64,000 bases of DNA, taken from assembly GCF_000166335.1 (NCBI RefSeq), contig NC_014657.1:2359501-2423500 (forward strand), read 5' to 3'. This document shows positions 34,235-43,572 of this stretch, piece after piece; position 1 is the first letter of the stretch, and every line of letters begins with the position of its first letter. The position numbers and the translations under genes were made by a program. The stretch comes from Caldicellulosiruptor owensensis OL (lineage in GTDB: Bacteria > Bacillota > Thermoanaerobacteria > Caldicellulosiruptorales > Caldicellulosiruptoraceae). The notes beneath the pieces were generated by a model. The model was given only the letters and a program-made list of their open reading frames with translations, ran no database searches and was not told the origin of the DNA.

Positions 34235-34642
34235 TTACTTGCACAGTATGTATCTTCTAAACCTCTCATGTTTGAAAACCTTGAGAAGTTCCACAGAACC
34301 GTCAGGTTTTACAATTTCTTTTGCCACCCTTTTTGTTGTTGCGTAAATTGGCACAAAGCTATTTTTAAAACACCAGCTCACAAGGTAAACTGTTGCTCCA
34401 AAGTCCCCTTGAATAAGACAAAAGTTCTCTTTTTCTCCTCTGTTTTGGAGCAAAAAAGCTGTGATATCATCAAACATGTCTTCTGTCAGCTCTACATCTG
34501 GCAAAATATTGCTCCAAAACTCCTGAAGCTGAGGCGGAAGACTTACAATCTCCTCAACCTGTAAAACTTCTCTTGCTTCTTTTTCTTGCTCTTGAGAAAG
34601 CTGGTGGTTGAAAATTAAAAACAGTTTGTTCAATGTTGTCAC
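34235..34642 (-). CDS. csx20: Csx20-type CRISPR-associated ring nuclease candidate
   Basis: 135 residues matching, by recalled sequence pattern, the CRISPR-associated Csx20 family: LNKLFLIFNHQLSQEQEKEAREVL at the start, EIVSLPPQLQEFWSNILP, then FCLIQGDFGATVYLVSWCFKNSFVPIYATTKR and DGSVELLKVFKHERFRRY at the end. Csx20 belongs to the CARF-related group able to degrade cyclic oligoadenylates (ring nuclease), which would shut down Csx1. It stands outside the CRISPR island, convergent with spoVAE, with about 280 nt of sequence without a gene before it. The assignment rests on motif memory, not on a search. Confidence 0.72.
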   Translation of the reverse strand: MTTLNKLFLIFNHQLSQEQEKEAREVLQVEEIVSLPPQLQEFWSNILPDVELTEDMFDDITAFLLQNRGEKENFCLIQGDFGATVYLVSWCFKNSFVPIYATTKRVAKEIVKPDGSVELLKVFKHERFRRYILCK

Positions 34643-34885
34643 ATCCTTTTTTAAGTTTTCAATGAATTAAGATTCTTTTTTTATAATACTACACTTCGTT
34701 CAATTATAAAGCTCAAAAAATCTGCGAAAAAATATATTTTTTACTGGGAATTGAGAAAAAAAGTTTTTAGATTTCTTTTTGGAGAATGCGAAGCGAAAGG
34801 GTTTGAAGTCTGCTCTTTGATAGAGTAAAGAAGAGAATTAAAAGAATAGGGCAGGATAAAAAAAGGCAGTCTCCTATGAAGACAA
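34643..34885. other. Intergenic region upstream of csx20, no gene
   Basis: About 240 AT-rich nt. On the - strand a TATAAAAAAAG-like stretch near 34680-34690 could be part of the csx20 promoter. Nothing else is seen. Confidence 0.35.
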
Positions 34886-34912
34886 AAAAGCCGCAGCCGT
34901 TTTGGCTGCAGC
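34884..34912 (-). terminator. Terminator of the 34925-35770 gene
   Basis: On the - strand, GCTGCAGCC (34912-34904) pairs with GGCTGCGGC (34898-34890), followed by TTTTTT. Confidence 0.85.
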
Positions 34913-34924
34913 TTTTAAAGGCTT

Positions 34925-35770
34925 TTACTTTTCATCAAAATCGTCAAACAGGTCTGATATGTCAAAGTTTTCTGAACTGTTTTCATCTTCATCTTCGAAC
35001 TCTTCAAAGAAGGTGCCTATCTCACTTTTCTCTTCATATTCTACGTTGTAGTACTCACACACAAAATCTGCAACAGCAATGTTAAGGTCAAGTTCACCTA
35101 TCTGGTCTGATATTGAAAACGGGTCAAGCCTTTTCCATATAGTCTTGATATCTTTTTCCTTCTCAAGATGTTCAATGAAAATTTCAAGCCCGACTTTGTC
35201 AAGTGCAAGAACAACTGTCTGCCCGGCTTTGACAGGCGATTTTTTGCTTGGCTTTGCAATAAAGACTTTTAATAAAAACTCAACTGCCATTTTGTCTGCA
35301 TGGGTTATGAACCTTTTTTTACAACTCTTGCACTCTAAGTACGCCACATCTGAAAAGTTTATAAGACCAAGCTTTGCAAGGTAACCCTCGTCCTGCCACT
35401 TTAGCTCAAGTTCTTCTTTCCCACATTCCGGGCAGATGCTCGGCTGCACAGCAGCTTTTACAATGTTGTGATAAAATTGATAGTCACTCACTTTATCAGG
35501 TGTAAATACATCTGAAAAGTTTTCAAGCCAGCATAAAGTTGCATCACAAGTTTCATCTTTTTTGTTTTTATGGTATGGACACAAAGAAAAATATAGCGGA
35601 CAGAATTTATGGTACAAAAAGTCTCTTATTCCACCATAACTTATATATTCATCTTTCATTAGCTCTCTTATTGTCGCATTTTCTGAAAGCTTCTTTTCAA
35701 CAAAGTCAAGAATTGTTTGTTCTTCAGCAGGCTTTACTAAATTTTTATTTTTATAATCTTTATTTTTCAT
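34925..35770 (-). CDS. Unknown cysteine-rich protein with acidic C-terminus
   Basis: A 281-residue soluble protein of no family I recognise. It has a cysteine-rich section (CPLYFSLCPYHKNKKDETCDATLCW, about 60-85), a zinc-ribbon-like pair (CPECG, about 120, and CKSC, about 150), and a strongly acidic tail (EEFEDEDENSSENFDISDLFDDFDEK). The ATG at 35770 follows only a weak AGAGGCTGG; an upstream frame to 35884 would overlap the next gene. It is the last of three unknown genes on the - strand, with its own terminator. Binding of nucleic acid or metal is a guess from the ribbon. Confidence 0.55.
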   Translation of the reverse strand: MKNKDYKNKNLVKPAEEQTILDFVEKKLSENATIRELMKDEYISYGGIRDFLYHKFCPLYFSLCPYHKNKKDETCDATLCWLENFSDVFTPDKVSDYQFYHNIVKAAVQPSICPECGKEELELKWQDEGYLAKLGLINFSDVAYLECKSCKKRFITHADKMAVEFLLKVFIAKPSKKSPVKAGQTVVLALDKVGLEIFIEHLEKEKDIKTIWKRLDPFSISDQIGELDLNIAVADFVCEYYNVEYEEKSEIGTFFEEFEDEDENSSENFDISDLFDDFDEK

Positions 35771-35849
35771 AACAATACCAGCCTCTTTTTCAAAAAATAA
35801 GCTTTCATAATATTTATACCACTTTAAAAATAACTTGAACACTGATTTT

Positions 35850-36344
35850 TCACTTAAAAATAGTCTCAATAGCTTTTTTAACAAACCCTACATCTTTTTC
35901 TGTCATACTTTTCAGTGGCTGGATGTCAAGAAGATAAGCTCGCAAAAGCTTTGCAGTCTCGTCCTTTTCCTCTTCAATTGGTGAATACAAAACTTCTACG
36001 TTTCTTGCTGTCAAGCTTGTTCCAATTTTGCTTTTCAAAAACACATTGCACTTTATTCTGCATTCCAAAAATTCTTTTTGATTAAGCAAAATAAGCTCTT
36101 CCAAAACTTCTGTAACATCTTTTGAAGAGTGTATATAGTTTACCCTGAAATCCTTTATTTCTATTATTATATCATTGATAATTTCCTTTTGTACATTCAA
36201 ATTCATGGATTTTAAAGCTTGAATAATTCTGTTTATAAACATCTCAAACACAGGCGACATCTGAGAAAATATCCCAATTTCAACATCGCCAAACATAGAC
36301 TTGAACTTATGAAGCACCTGCTGAGAATAAAATGTAACTGTCAC
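35850..36344 (-). CDS. Unknown protein, middle gene of a three-gene cluster
   Basis: 164 residues, mostly helical and charged (IINRIIQALKSMNLNVQKEIINDIIIEIKDFRVNYI), ending in KSMTEKDVGFVKKAIETIFK. No transmembrane segment, no recognised family. It lies 79 nt upstream of the cysteine-rich gene and 42 nt downstream of the 36387-37085 gene, same strand, so the three are probably one transcript. Perhaps a chaperone-like or assembly protein; that is speculation. Confidence 0.5.
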   Translation of the reverse strand: MTVTFYSQQVLHKFKSMFGDVEIGIFSQMSPVFEMFINRIIQALKSMNLNVQKEIINDIIIEIKDFRVNYIHSSKDVTEVLEELILLNQKEFLECRIKCNVFLKSKIGTSLTARNVEVLYSPIEEEKDETAKLLRAYLLDIQPLKSMTEKDVGFVKKAIETIFK

Positions 36345-36386
36345 CTTCTTAATTTTCTATCCTCTCCTTTTATGTTTATACCAATT

Positions 36387-37085
36387 CTATTTCCTGTTCA
36401 GATTTCCCTGAAAAGATAAAAGCTGTGAGAAATATATTATCTGGTTCTGGAAAAATTCTTTTAAAATTTCTTTTAGTGGCGCAACAACGTGTTTTTTACT
36501 GACAGAACTTAAATAGAGGTCGTAATAATCAGACCCTTTAAATACTATATCAAATTCCTTGAAATTCTTTTTAAACTCTCTTTTTAGCTCATCAATACTT
36601 CTTGCATACACAATATTCATTGCAACATTATCTTCATTTTCCAGAAGTTTTCTGTATGCATCGCATATGTCAAACGGTACAAAGTCAGACATCGGAAAGT
36701 TTATATAAAGGTCTTCAAAGTGCTGGTAAAGAGCACATGGAATTATCATTTTTTCTTTATACTTTGCAATAATGCCATAGTAGCCCTCGCCAAGCCATAC
36801 TATCGGAATCATATCGGTTGTGATAAGAGCAAATACTTCTAAATTGTTGTTTGCTGCCCAGATTTTCATGGAATTTAGCATGCAAAGCACATCTTGAGCA
36901 TATACAACGTGCAAAAATTCATTGTAGAATGAATTTGCAACCTCAAAGCTTTTGAGCTGATTTTGAGAAGGCAGAGGTACTTTTATCTTTTCTAAAAGTT
37001 CGTGTGTGTATATCCATTTGTTTTCTTGAACGATTGTATTTAAAAATTCTGAAAATGTTAAAATACTTGAAACCCCCTTGAACAT
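36387..37085 (-). CDS. Unknown protein, first gene of a three-gene cluster
   Basis: 232 residues with mixed helices and strands (EVFALITTDMIPIVWLGEGYYGIIAKYKEKMIIPCALYQHF); no family recognised. The sequence FGPD-type or catalytic motifs are absent. AGGGGG lies just before the ATG (AAGGGGGTTTC). Opposite in direction to spoVS, which begins 190 nt further right, so the two may share a divergent promoter region. Located 1.7 kb from csx20 but with no evidence of a link to defence. Confidence 0.5.
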   Translation of the reverse strand: MFKGVSSILTFSEFLNTIVQENKWIYTHELLEKIKVPLPSQNQLKSFEVANSFYNEFLHVVYAQDVLCMLNSMKIWAANNNLEVFALITTDMIPIVWLGEGYYGIIAKYKEKMIIPCALYQHFEDLYINFPMSDFVPFDICDAYRKLLENEDNVAMNIVYARSIDELKREFKKNFKEFDIVFKGSDYYDLYLSSVSKKHVVAPLKEILKEFFQNQIIYFSQLLSFQGNLNRK

Positions 37086-37276
37086 TTTTCTAAAAACTCT
37101 TATTTGAATTTTATTTTATCCTAACTTATTCAAAATTACAAACGCTAAATTTAAATTTTTTTCATTTTGACTCTTGCAAAATTATACTTTTTCCCATTAA
37201 AATTTATATTGTATTAGTATATTTTTTGAAGCTTTTCTTTGTTACAAATCTAAAATCAATATGGAGGGGTGTTTGT

Positions 37277-37537
37277 ATGGAAGTTTTAAAAGTTGCTGCT
37301 ACATCAATGCCTCAGAAGGTTGCAAACGCACTTGCTGCAATTGTGAAAGAACAGGGTGAAGCAGAACTTCAAGCTGTTGGTGCATCTGCTGTAAATCAAG
37401 CTGTAAAAGCTATTGCTATTGCTCGTGGAAAGGTTGCTCCAAACGGAATTGACCTTTATGTAATTCCGGCATTTGCAGATATCATCATCGACGGTGAAAA
37501 GAAAACAGCTATCAAGTTTATTGTTAAGTCAAGATAA
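37277..37537 (+). CDS. spoVS: Stage V sporulation protein S (SpoVS)
   Basis: An 86-residue Alba-like protein, MEVLKVAATSMPQKVANALAAIVKEQGEAELQAVGASAVNQAVKAIAIARG, nearly consensus SpoVS. SpoVS is needed for late sporulation in Bacillus and occurs also in non-sporulating bacteria, where it probably binds nucleic acid. GGAGGGG precedes the ATG. A good terminator follows, so it is a single-gene unit. Confidence 0.95.
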   Translation: MEVLKVAATSMPQKVANALAAIVKEQGEAELQAVGASAVNQAVKAIAIARGKVAPNGIDLYVIPAFADIIIDGEKKTAIKFIVKSR

Positions 37538-37550
37538 AATAAAAAATGGC

Positions 37551-37600
37551 AAATGGGCTGCCGCATTACTCTTATTTTAAATACGGTAGCCCATTTGTTT
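37551..37600 (+). terminator. Terminator of spoVS
   Basis: AAATGGGCTGCCG (37551-37563) pairs with CGGTAGCCCATTT (37584-37596) with one mismatch, then GTTTT. Confidence 0.75.
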
Positions 37601-37613
37601 TACGCATTCACTT

Positions 37614-38009
37614 TTAATCACAACAAAAATTTATTTCAATTTTGCCATCATTGTTTACCTCGACCTTATTTATCTTTACTCCTTTTAAATTGACATTTAA
37701 AAGCTTTTGTGGATGTATTTCAAGTCTGTCTTTAAAAAGTTGTATGCCTTCAACCTTTTCTTTTTTCAGCTTTCCGAACAAAAAACCATATATAATTAGA
37801 CTTTTAGAAGGATCAAAAAGTATTGAAAATCCATTTTGTACAGATGTTATGGTAAACTTTAAATATATTTCGGGTAAAATAGTAGTAGGTTTTATCTTTA
37901 CCGTTACCTCGTTTTTGTTAACCTCAACCTTTTTAACAACATCAGGTATATCAACATTTTTAAGAAGAATATCCACAAACTCTTTCACATCAAATACCAT
38001 AAACCCCAT
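37614..38009 (-). CDS. Hypothetical small protein
   Basis: 131 residues with alternating beta-like pattern (VTVKIKPTTILPEIYLKFTITSVQNGFSILFDPS) and KLLNVNLKGVKINKVEV near the end, ending CCD. No membrane segment and no family recognised. GAGGG with about 9 nt spacing precedes the ATG at 38009. Convergent with spoVS; downstream of the large c-di-GMP enzyme on the same strand but separated by its terminator. Confidence 0.5.
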   Translation of the reverse strand: MGFMVFDVKEFVDILLKNVDIPDVVKKVEVNKNEVTVKIKPTTILPEIYLKFTITSVQNGFSILFDPSKSLIIYGFLFGKLKKEKVEGIQLFKDRLEIHPQKLLNVNLKGVKINKVEVNNDGKIEINFCCD

Positions 38010-38123
38010 TTGATAAATTCCCTCTTTTCAAAAAAGTCTTTTGTTTTTGTTTAGAGTTATAAGTCACACCTATAATATTTTATATACCCACCATTGGCAT
38101 CTAATAAAGTCAAATTTTTTGCG

Positions 38124-38156
38124 AAAAAAAAAAGAAACTACCTTATCGGTAGCCTC
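38124..38156 (-). terminator. Terminator of the GGDEF-EAL gene
   Basis: On the - strand, GAGGCTACC (38156-38148) pairs with GGTAGTTTC (38142-38134) around GATAA, followed by ten T. Confidence 0.9.
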
Positions 38157-38169
38157 ATTAAAACCAGAT

Positions 38170-41100
38170 TTAAACAGTAATCTTCTTTGCTATTAAAAGC
38201 TTTTCCACTTCGGTTTTTGGCAGGGGTTTTGAAAACAGATACCCCTGTGCAAAATCACATCCTATTTCTTTTAAAATCTCAAGCTCTTTTTTAGTCTCAA
38301 CACCTTCTGCCACAACTTTAAGGTCTATCTTGTGTGCCAGCAAAACAATGCCTTCAACAATTGCTCTGCTCTCTTTTGAACTCTCAATCTCAGAAATAAA
38401 ACTCTTGTCTATTTTCACACCACCAATAGGAAGTTTTCTCAAATAGATCAATGACGAATAGCCTGTTCCAAAATCATCTATCATAAACTTTATCCCCATC
38501 TGGCAAAGAAAATTCAAAATCTTGAGTGATACATCAAAGTTTTCAACAGCACCTGTCTCTGTTATTTCAAATGAAATCTTCTGTGGATCAACACTATATC
38601 GTTCAATAAGCTTTTTAACAACATCTACAAAAAACTTTGTTTTAAACTGTCGAACTGAAAGGTTTATAGCCATATTTATATAGTCAATTCCTTTTCTCTC
38701 CCAATTTTTAATGTCTGAAAAAGCTTTTTCTATAACCATTTCACCTATCTTTACTATAAGTCCACTCTCTTCTGCAACAGGAATAAATTCAAGTGGTGAT
38801 ACCATACCTTTTCCTGGCAAGTTCCATCTCAAAAGTGCTTCAACAGAATGAATCTCCATGTCTTTTAAGTTTATAACCGGCTGGTAATAAAGTTCAAACT
38901 GATCTTCTTCAATGGCTTTTTTGAGATTTTTTTCAATTTCAATTTTTTTAAGATTCTTCATAAGCATGAAAGGCATAAAAATCTGAAAGTCGTTCTTGCC
39001 ATTGTCTTTTGCAGAAGATAATGCCATATCAACATTTCGAAATATTTCTTTAACATTTTTTCCATCATCTGGATAAAATGAGATTCCCATTGATGCTGAA
39101 GTAAAAAGATGTCTGTCTATACTTTCAATATAAATCTCGCTTTCAAAGATCTTAAGAAGCTGAGCGCAAAACTCAATTACCTGTTCTTTTTTGACAAGAC
39201 CATGAAAAATTATTGCAAACTCGTCACCGCCAACTCTTGCAAAAAAGGTTTTAACCTCTAACTTCTTAAGATATTCTGAAACCTTCTCACCCAAAGCTTT
39301 CAGATATTCATCTCCTGCTTCATGACCGTAAATATCATTTATGTCCTTAAAATTGTCAATATCTATGAGAACAACAGCACCTGTGCTTTTCTCAGCCTTG
39401 GTTTTTTTGAGCCAGTCTTCTAACGTTTCTTCAAAAAGCTTTCTGTTCGGAAGACCAGTCAGCGTATCATAGTAGGCAAGATACTCTATTTTGTTTTCAT
39501 ACTCTTTTTTTGCTGTCCAGTCAACACATACTGCAACAATTTTTTCAGGATTTTTTTGCTCATCGTAATTTATATGTGCACGACTTGAGAGCCAGCGCCA
39601 TCTGCCACATTTGTCTTTTACACGAAAATCCAGTTCAACATATTCATCGCCTAAAAATATAGCATCCTGAAATTTTCGAAAAACCTTTCCCCTGTCATCC
39701 TCATGAAGATATTCAAGCCATACAAGTGAACTTTTTGTTGAGCAAATCGTCTCAACGTCAAAAGAGTCTTTCAGCTTACCATAAAGTTCTATCTTTTTTT
39801 GATTTATATCCAATTCAAAGACCAGGTCAGAGACATTATCAACAAAGAATTTATACTTTTCTTTCTCTTCCTCAAGCACCTGTGAATTTTTATTTAATGT
39901 TTCCAAAGCATTTATTAACTCTTCATTTGTCTGCTCAAGCTCCTCATAGCTTTCTTCTAAAAGCTGCTGGGTCTTTTTTATCTGTGTTACATCAAGCCCT
40001 GTTGAAATAATCAAGGGTTCATTCAAGTAAGGACTTTCGATAAGCGCATTGTTCCATAAAATCCATCTTATATCTCCATTTTTTGTTATAATCTCATTTT
40101 CATGGTCATTTAAAACCTTTTCTTCAGCTATTTTACTAAAAAGATTCTCAATATATTCTCGTCTGTGTGAGGGGATAAAAATATCGGTCCATTTTTTACC
40201 TATAACTTCTTCGCTTGTATATCCAGTAAGCTGCTCGGCAAACTTGTTAAAGTAAATTATCTCCCCTTTTAAATTCAGCGTCAAAACAATTGCATTTGCA
40301 TTGTCTGCCAAAAGCTGTGCATAACTTTCGTAAGCTCTTTTTCCATGCTCAAGTCTTTTATTTATCTTTATCATGATCAATACTGTTAATGATACAGCAA
40401 AGAATATAATTGCCAGAATAAACAGGAATGTAAGTATTGTCTCTCTGTTTTTTCTTTCATAGTACTCAGGTGAATATGTAGAAAAATAGTTAAAATAAAG
40501 TTCGTCAAATATTCCCTTGTCCTCAAGATAGCTCAACCTCTTATCGATATATGAAACAAGCTCTGGACGCTTTTTACTTATACCAAATGCGCTTTTGGTG
40601 ATGTATATATTCTTTATCTTTATTTCCAGGATATCTGAAAGATTGTTCTTTATAATAAAATAATTGGCTATCTCTTGGGTCACTAAAGCAGCCTCAATTT
40701 TACCATTTGCAAGTGCAAAAATAAGTTTTTCAACTGTTGGAAATGTACTGTATACCTTTACATTTAACTTTTCTTTCAAAATACTTTCTGTATAATCTGA
40801 CTTTAAAACGCCTATTTTGAATTTTTTTAAATTTTTAAGTGAAACACTTTTTGAAAAACCTTTCTTTGTATAAAGTCCTACATGTCGTGTCAGGATTGGC
40901 TTTGAAAAATATATATACTTTTTTCTTTCCTCCAGTATAGCAACAGGAGCCACTACATCAACTTGCCCTTTAACAAGCTTTTCGTACACTTTGTGCCATT
41001 CGTCGCTCGAAAGTTTTACGTCAAATTTGTCTGGCTCAAACACAATGTTTGCAAGGTCAATCGAAAATCCATATATACGTCCCTCTGAAGTATATGAAAA

Positions 41101-41220
41101 AGGTGGATAGTTCTTGTCTACTTCAAATTTAACAACAGTATTGCCGGCATATACAGGAAAGATAGAAATTAATAACCACAAAACTGTAAATACAAAAAGG
41201 AAATATTTTTTCCTCATCAT
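38170..41220 (-). CDS. Sensor protein: PBPb, two PAS, GGDEF and EAL domains
   Basis: A 1016-residue c-di-GMP enzyme. A signal/anchor helix leads to an extracytoplasmic bacterial solute-binding type 3 (PBPb) domain (about 30-270: YPPFSYTSEGRIYGFSIDLANIV). A second membrane helix (about 275-300) precedes two PAS domains. GGDEF at 664-668 reads RVGGDEFAII with no RxxD inhibitory site before it. The EAL domain has EAL 794-796, DDFGTGYSS and AEGVET, so both cyclase and phosphodiesterase sites look complete. The start is the first ATG of the pair at 41215-41220, behind GAGGGAA. It may sense an amino-acid-like ligand and set c-di-GMP levels, which the riboswitch at 25960 could read. Confidence 0.9.
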   Translation of the reverse strand: MMRKKYFLFVFTVLWLLISIFPVYAGNTVVKFEVDKNYPPFSYTSEGRIYGFSIDLANIVFEPDKFDVKLSSDEWHKVYEKLVKGQVDVVAPVAILEERKKYIYFSKPILTRHVGLYTKKGFSKSVSLKNLKKFKIGVLKSDYTESILKEKLNVKVYSTFPTVEKLIFALANGKIEAALVTQEIANYFIIKNNLSDILEIKIKNIYITKSAFGISKKRPELVSYIDKRLSYLEDKGIFDELYFNYFSTYSPEYYERKNRETILTFLFILAIIFFAVSLTVLIMIKINKRLEHGKRAYESYAQLLADNANAIVLTLNLKGEIIYFNKFAEQLTGYTSEEVIGKKWTDIFIPSHRREYIENLFSKIAEEKVLNDHENEIITKNGDIRWILWNNALIESPYLNEPLIISTGLDVTQIKKTQQLLEESYEELEQTNEELINALETLNKNSQVLEEEKEKYKFFVDNVSDLVFELDINQKKIELYGKLKDSFDVETICSTKSSLVWLEYLHEDDRGKVFRKFQDAIFLGDEYVELDFRVKDKCGRWRWLSSRAHINYDEQKNPEKIVAVCVDWTAKKEYENKIEYLAYYDTLTGLPNRKLFEETLEDWLKKTKAEKSTGAVVLIDIDNFKDINDIYGHEAGDEYLKALGEKVSEYLKKLEVKTFFARVGGDEFAIIFHGLVKKEQVIEFCAQLLKIFESEIYIESIDRHLFTSASMGISFYPDDGKNVKEIFRNVDMALSSAKDNGKNDFQIFMPFMLMKNLKKIEIEKNLKKAIEEDQFELYYQPVINLKDMEIHSVEALLRWNLPGKGMVSPLEFIPVAEESGLIVKIGEMVIEKAFSDIKNWERKGIDYINMAINLSVRQFKTKFFVDVVKKLIERYSVDPQKISFEITETGAVENFDVSLKILNFLCQMGIKFMIDDFGTGYSSLIYLRKLPIGGVKIDKSFISEIESSKESRAIVEGIVLLAHKIDLKVVAEGVETKKELEILKEIGCDFAQGYLFSKPLPKTEVEKLLIAKKITV

Positions 41221-41471
41221 AAATTTTATTCCCTCTTGCATGAAAGAATATAAATTTAATTCTAACAGATTATATACCCATTTTAAAGTAAATTTAAACC
41301 AATTCAAAGTTATAATAAAAGATTTTCATCTCATGTTTATTTTTTTCTTTCAAAAATTGCGCACTTTTTTTCAAAAGCTGAAAAAATACAAAATGCCTTT
41401 TCCAGGGCATTTTTGGTGTTTTCAACTTCTAAAACTATAGGTTTTTCTGCCCTTGAGTCTTTTAAGTACTC
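41221..41471. other. Intergenic region between the GGDEF-EAL gene and the IS remnant
   Basis: About 250 nt. An AAAATGCC...GGCATTTTT hairpin (41390-41414) is seen; otherwise nothing supported. Confidence 0.4.
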
Positions 41472-41646
41472 TTCTTGACTTTGTCAGTTAGGAGGAGTTT
41501 TTGAGCTAACAAAAAATAACAAAGTCTTAATTTAAAAAATTTTAAAAAATGTAGTGGCAAATTATAGTCTAAAGTATGCTGTAAATACTTGACATTTTGA
41601 ATATTTTGTGGTACACCTGCTCAAAATACCTTTGAAGAGTTACCAT

Positions 41647-42215
41647 ATGTTTGCCAAAATAACTAATGCTGGCGGTTACCAGTATATTAGATTAGTCGAA
41701 AACTGCCGTTAAAATGGCAAGGTAAAACAAAGAGTGCTATTTAATTTTGGTAGACTTGATCTTCTCAAAAGTGATCCTGCTTTTAAAAACATTGTAAAAA
41801 AACTATCTGATATTGTTGCCCAAACAACTACTGAGAATACAAAAGCTGTTACTATTGAATCTGAAAAGGATGTATCGGATGCAGTTAAAAAAAATTGGGG
41901 ATACATTGTATTCAGAAAGTTATGGGAAGAACTTGAAATAGATAAGTTTTTAAAAGAGAAAGCAACAAAAGGGCGAAAAATAAAATTTGATGTAGACAAA
42001 GTAAGTTTTTTAATAACCATACAGAGATTGATAGAACCTATGAGCAAACTAAGAACTTATCATCAGAGAAATAAATATTTTGGATTTGAAGAGGATATAG
42101 ATTTAAATCAGTTGTACAGGTGTTTAGATTTTCTTGACAATAGAAAATAGGATTTAGAGATGTATCTGTATCAGAAAAAGAGACTTGTCAAGAATTTTGT
42201 GTTTCCAATTTATAA
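41647..42215 (+). pseudogene. IS1634-like transposase, N-terminal remnant
   Basis: From the ATG at 41647 the frame MFAKITNAGGYQYIRLVENCR is cut by a TAA (about 41710), then continues NGKVKQRVLFNFGRLDLLKSD, GYIVFRKLWEELEIDKFLKEKATKGRK, and LYRCLDFLDNRK to a second stop (TAG 42148-42150). A short relic (DLEMYLYQKKRLVKNF) follows. This matches the N-terminal third of IS1634-type transposases; the DDE catalytic core is missing. Confidence 0.7.
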
Positions 42216-42229
42216 CGTAAATTATAGAG

Positions 42230-43260
42230 TTGGGTTATGTTGTTAATACATTTTCTAATACTGGGAACTCCATTTTTCCATTTTGCATAGCGTAAGTTTT
42301 CTTGCTGCAAGTAAATATTAATTTCTAAGATACAGGCAGCTGAAAGTATTCACCTGAATTTACTTCTTGTCTTTTCAATCATGCTATTTACACACAAAGC
42401 GGCATTTGTAGAAAGAGCTTTCTTAATTTTTCAGGGTATTTCATATGGACAGAATAAAACTCTGCTTTTTTTATATTGCAGCAATAAAATCGAGGATATT
42501 TTGAGCGGAAAAGCTTTATCTTTTATCATATGTTTTCTGCTATTTTGCTGGAGATAGACAAAAGCAAGCTCAAGGTCAGCAAAAGGATAAGCAAGTTTGA
42601 CAGCATATCAAAATATCAAGGAAAGTCATCTACTGTGACAATTAGAATCTTTTTTAGCTCTCTTGTAATTAAGTCTTCAAATACTTTCATTTAGGTAAGC
42701 CTTATATTTTCTTTGCCGAAGAAAGTGTTAGGTATCGAAAATGTCTTTTTTACCTTTCTTAGTCGATACCGAGGCAGGCATTGCAAGTAGCTTGTTTAAC
42801 TTTAGAATTGTCCTTAACTTCACTTCTGAATAACCGTCGATGATGAGAACAAAAGCACTTGCAGGTAAGTTCTCTTTGTTTGGGAAACTCAAGCTCATTT
42901 TTAAGGTCTTCTTTGATTTTTAGTATTTCATTTTCGGAATATGGAAGATTCAAAGCTTTCAAAGTCTGGACAAGGGAACTCTCAAGAATAACATTGTGAC
43001 TGAAGACATAAGCAGGTAAGTAGGCAAACTATCAACTCTTTTGTAGCGGGAAGAAGAAAATAGAAGGTCGGAAATTGGAAGTAACGTGTGCGAGGGACAG
43101 AGATTTCAAGACTTGAGACAGGTGTTGAAAGTTTTACTTTAAGTTGCTTTAGAGCTGGGCGGTGAGGATCATCACAAGAAGCAATACATATTTAATACTT
43201 GCTTCTTTTGCCATGTTTTTAGCAGTCTCAATAATTTCGTTTTTATTTATGCTTGTAAGC
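42230..43260 (-). pseudogene. IS256-like (mutator-type) transposase fragments
   Basis: On the - strand degraded pieces read like an IS256-type transposase with many stops: near 43230-43170 KNEIIETAKNMAKEASIKYVLLL-type N-terminus; near 42850-42760 FVLIIDGYSEVK and ATCNACLGID with GKKDIFDT after; near 42610-42560 VKLAYPFADLELAFVYLQ. The only open piece is a 67-codon frame (42759-42962). The remnant sits inside the IS1634-like element, in opposite direction. Assignment is by motif resemblance only. Confidence 0.5.
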
Positions 43261-43318
43261 CCCCTTTGATGATTATTTCAATACTAATTATACAGTGGAC
43301 ACAATTTTATTTTAATTC

Positions 43319-43572
43319 CCTTGGCATTTTTATTACAGAGGACATTGGAATATATTTTGAGGAAAAAAGGTAAAAGGATAAGTAGTGAAATGATAATGGA
43401 AGCAATAAATCCAATGAACTTTTTTGGAATAGAGATAAAAGGGAAGAAATATTTGATAAAGCAAAGGACAGAAGAAGGAGCTGGGAATATACTGAATGTG
43501 ATGAAGATAAAGGGGCCGAAAAATTTCATTACATATGAGGAAGGATTAGAATTTATTGGTGTTAGCAAATGA
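43319..43572 (+). pseudogene. IS1634-like transposase, C-terminal remnant
   Basis: LAFLLQRTLEYILRKKGKRISSEMIMEAINPMNFFGIEIKGKKYLIKQRTEEGAGNILNVMKIKGPKNFITYEEGLEFIG is the C-terminal tail of the same transposase whose N-terminus is at 41647. It ends about 65 nt before the right inverted repeat. Confidence 0.7.
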
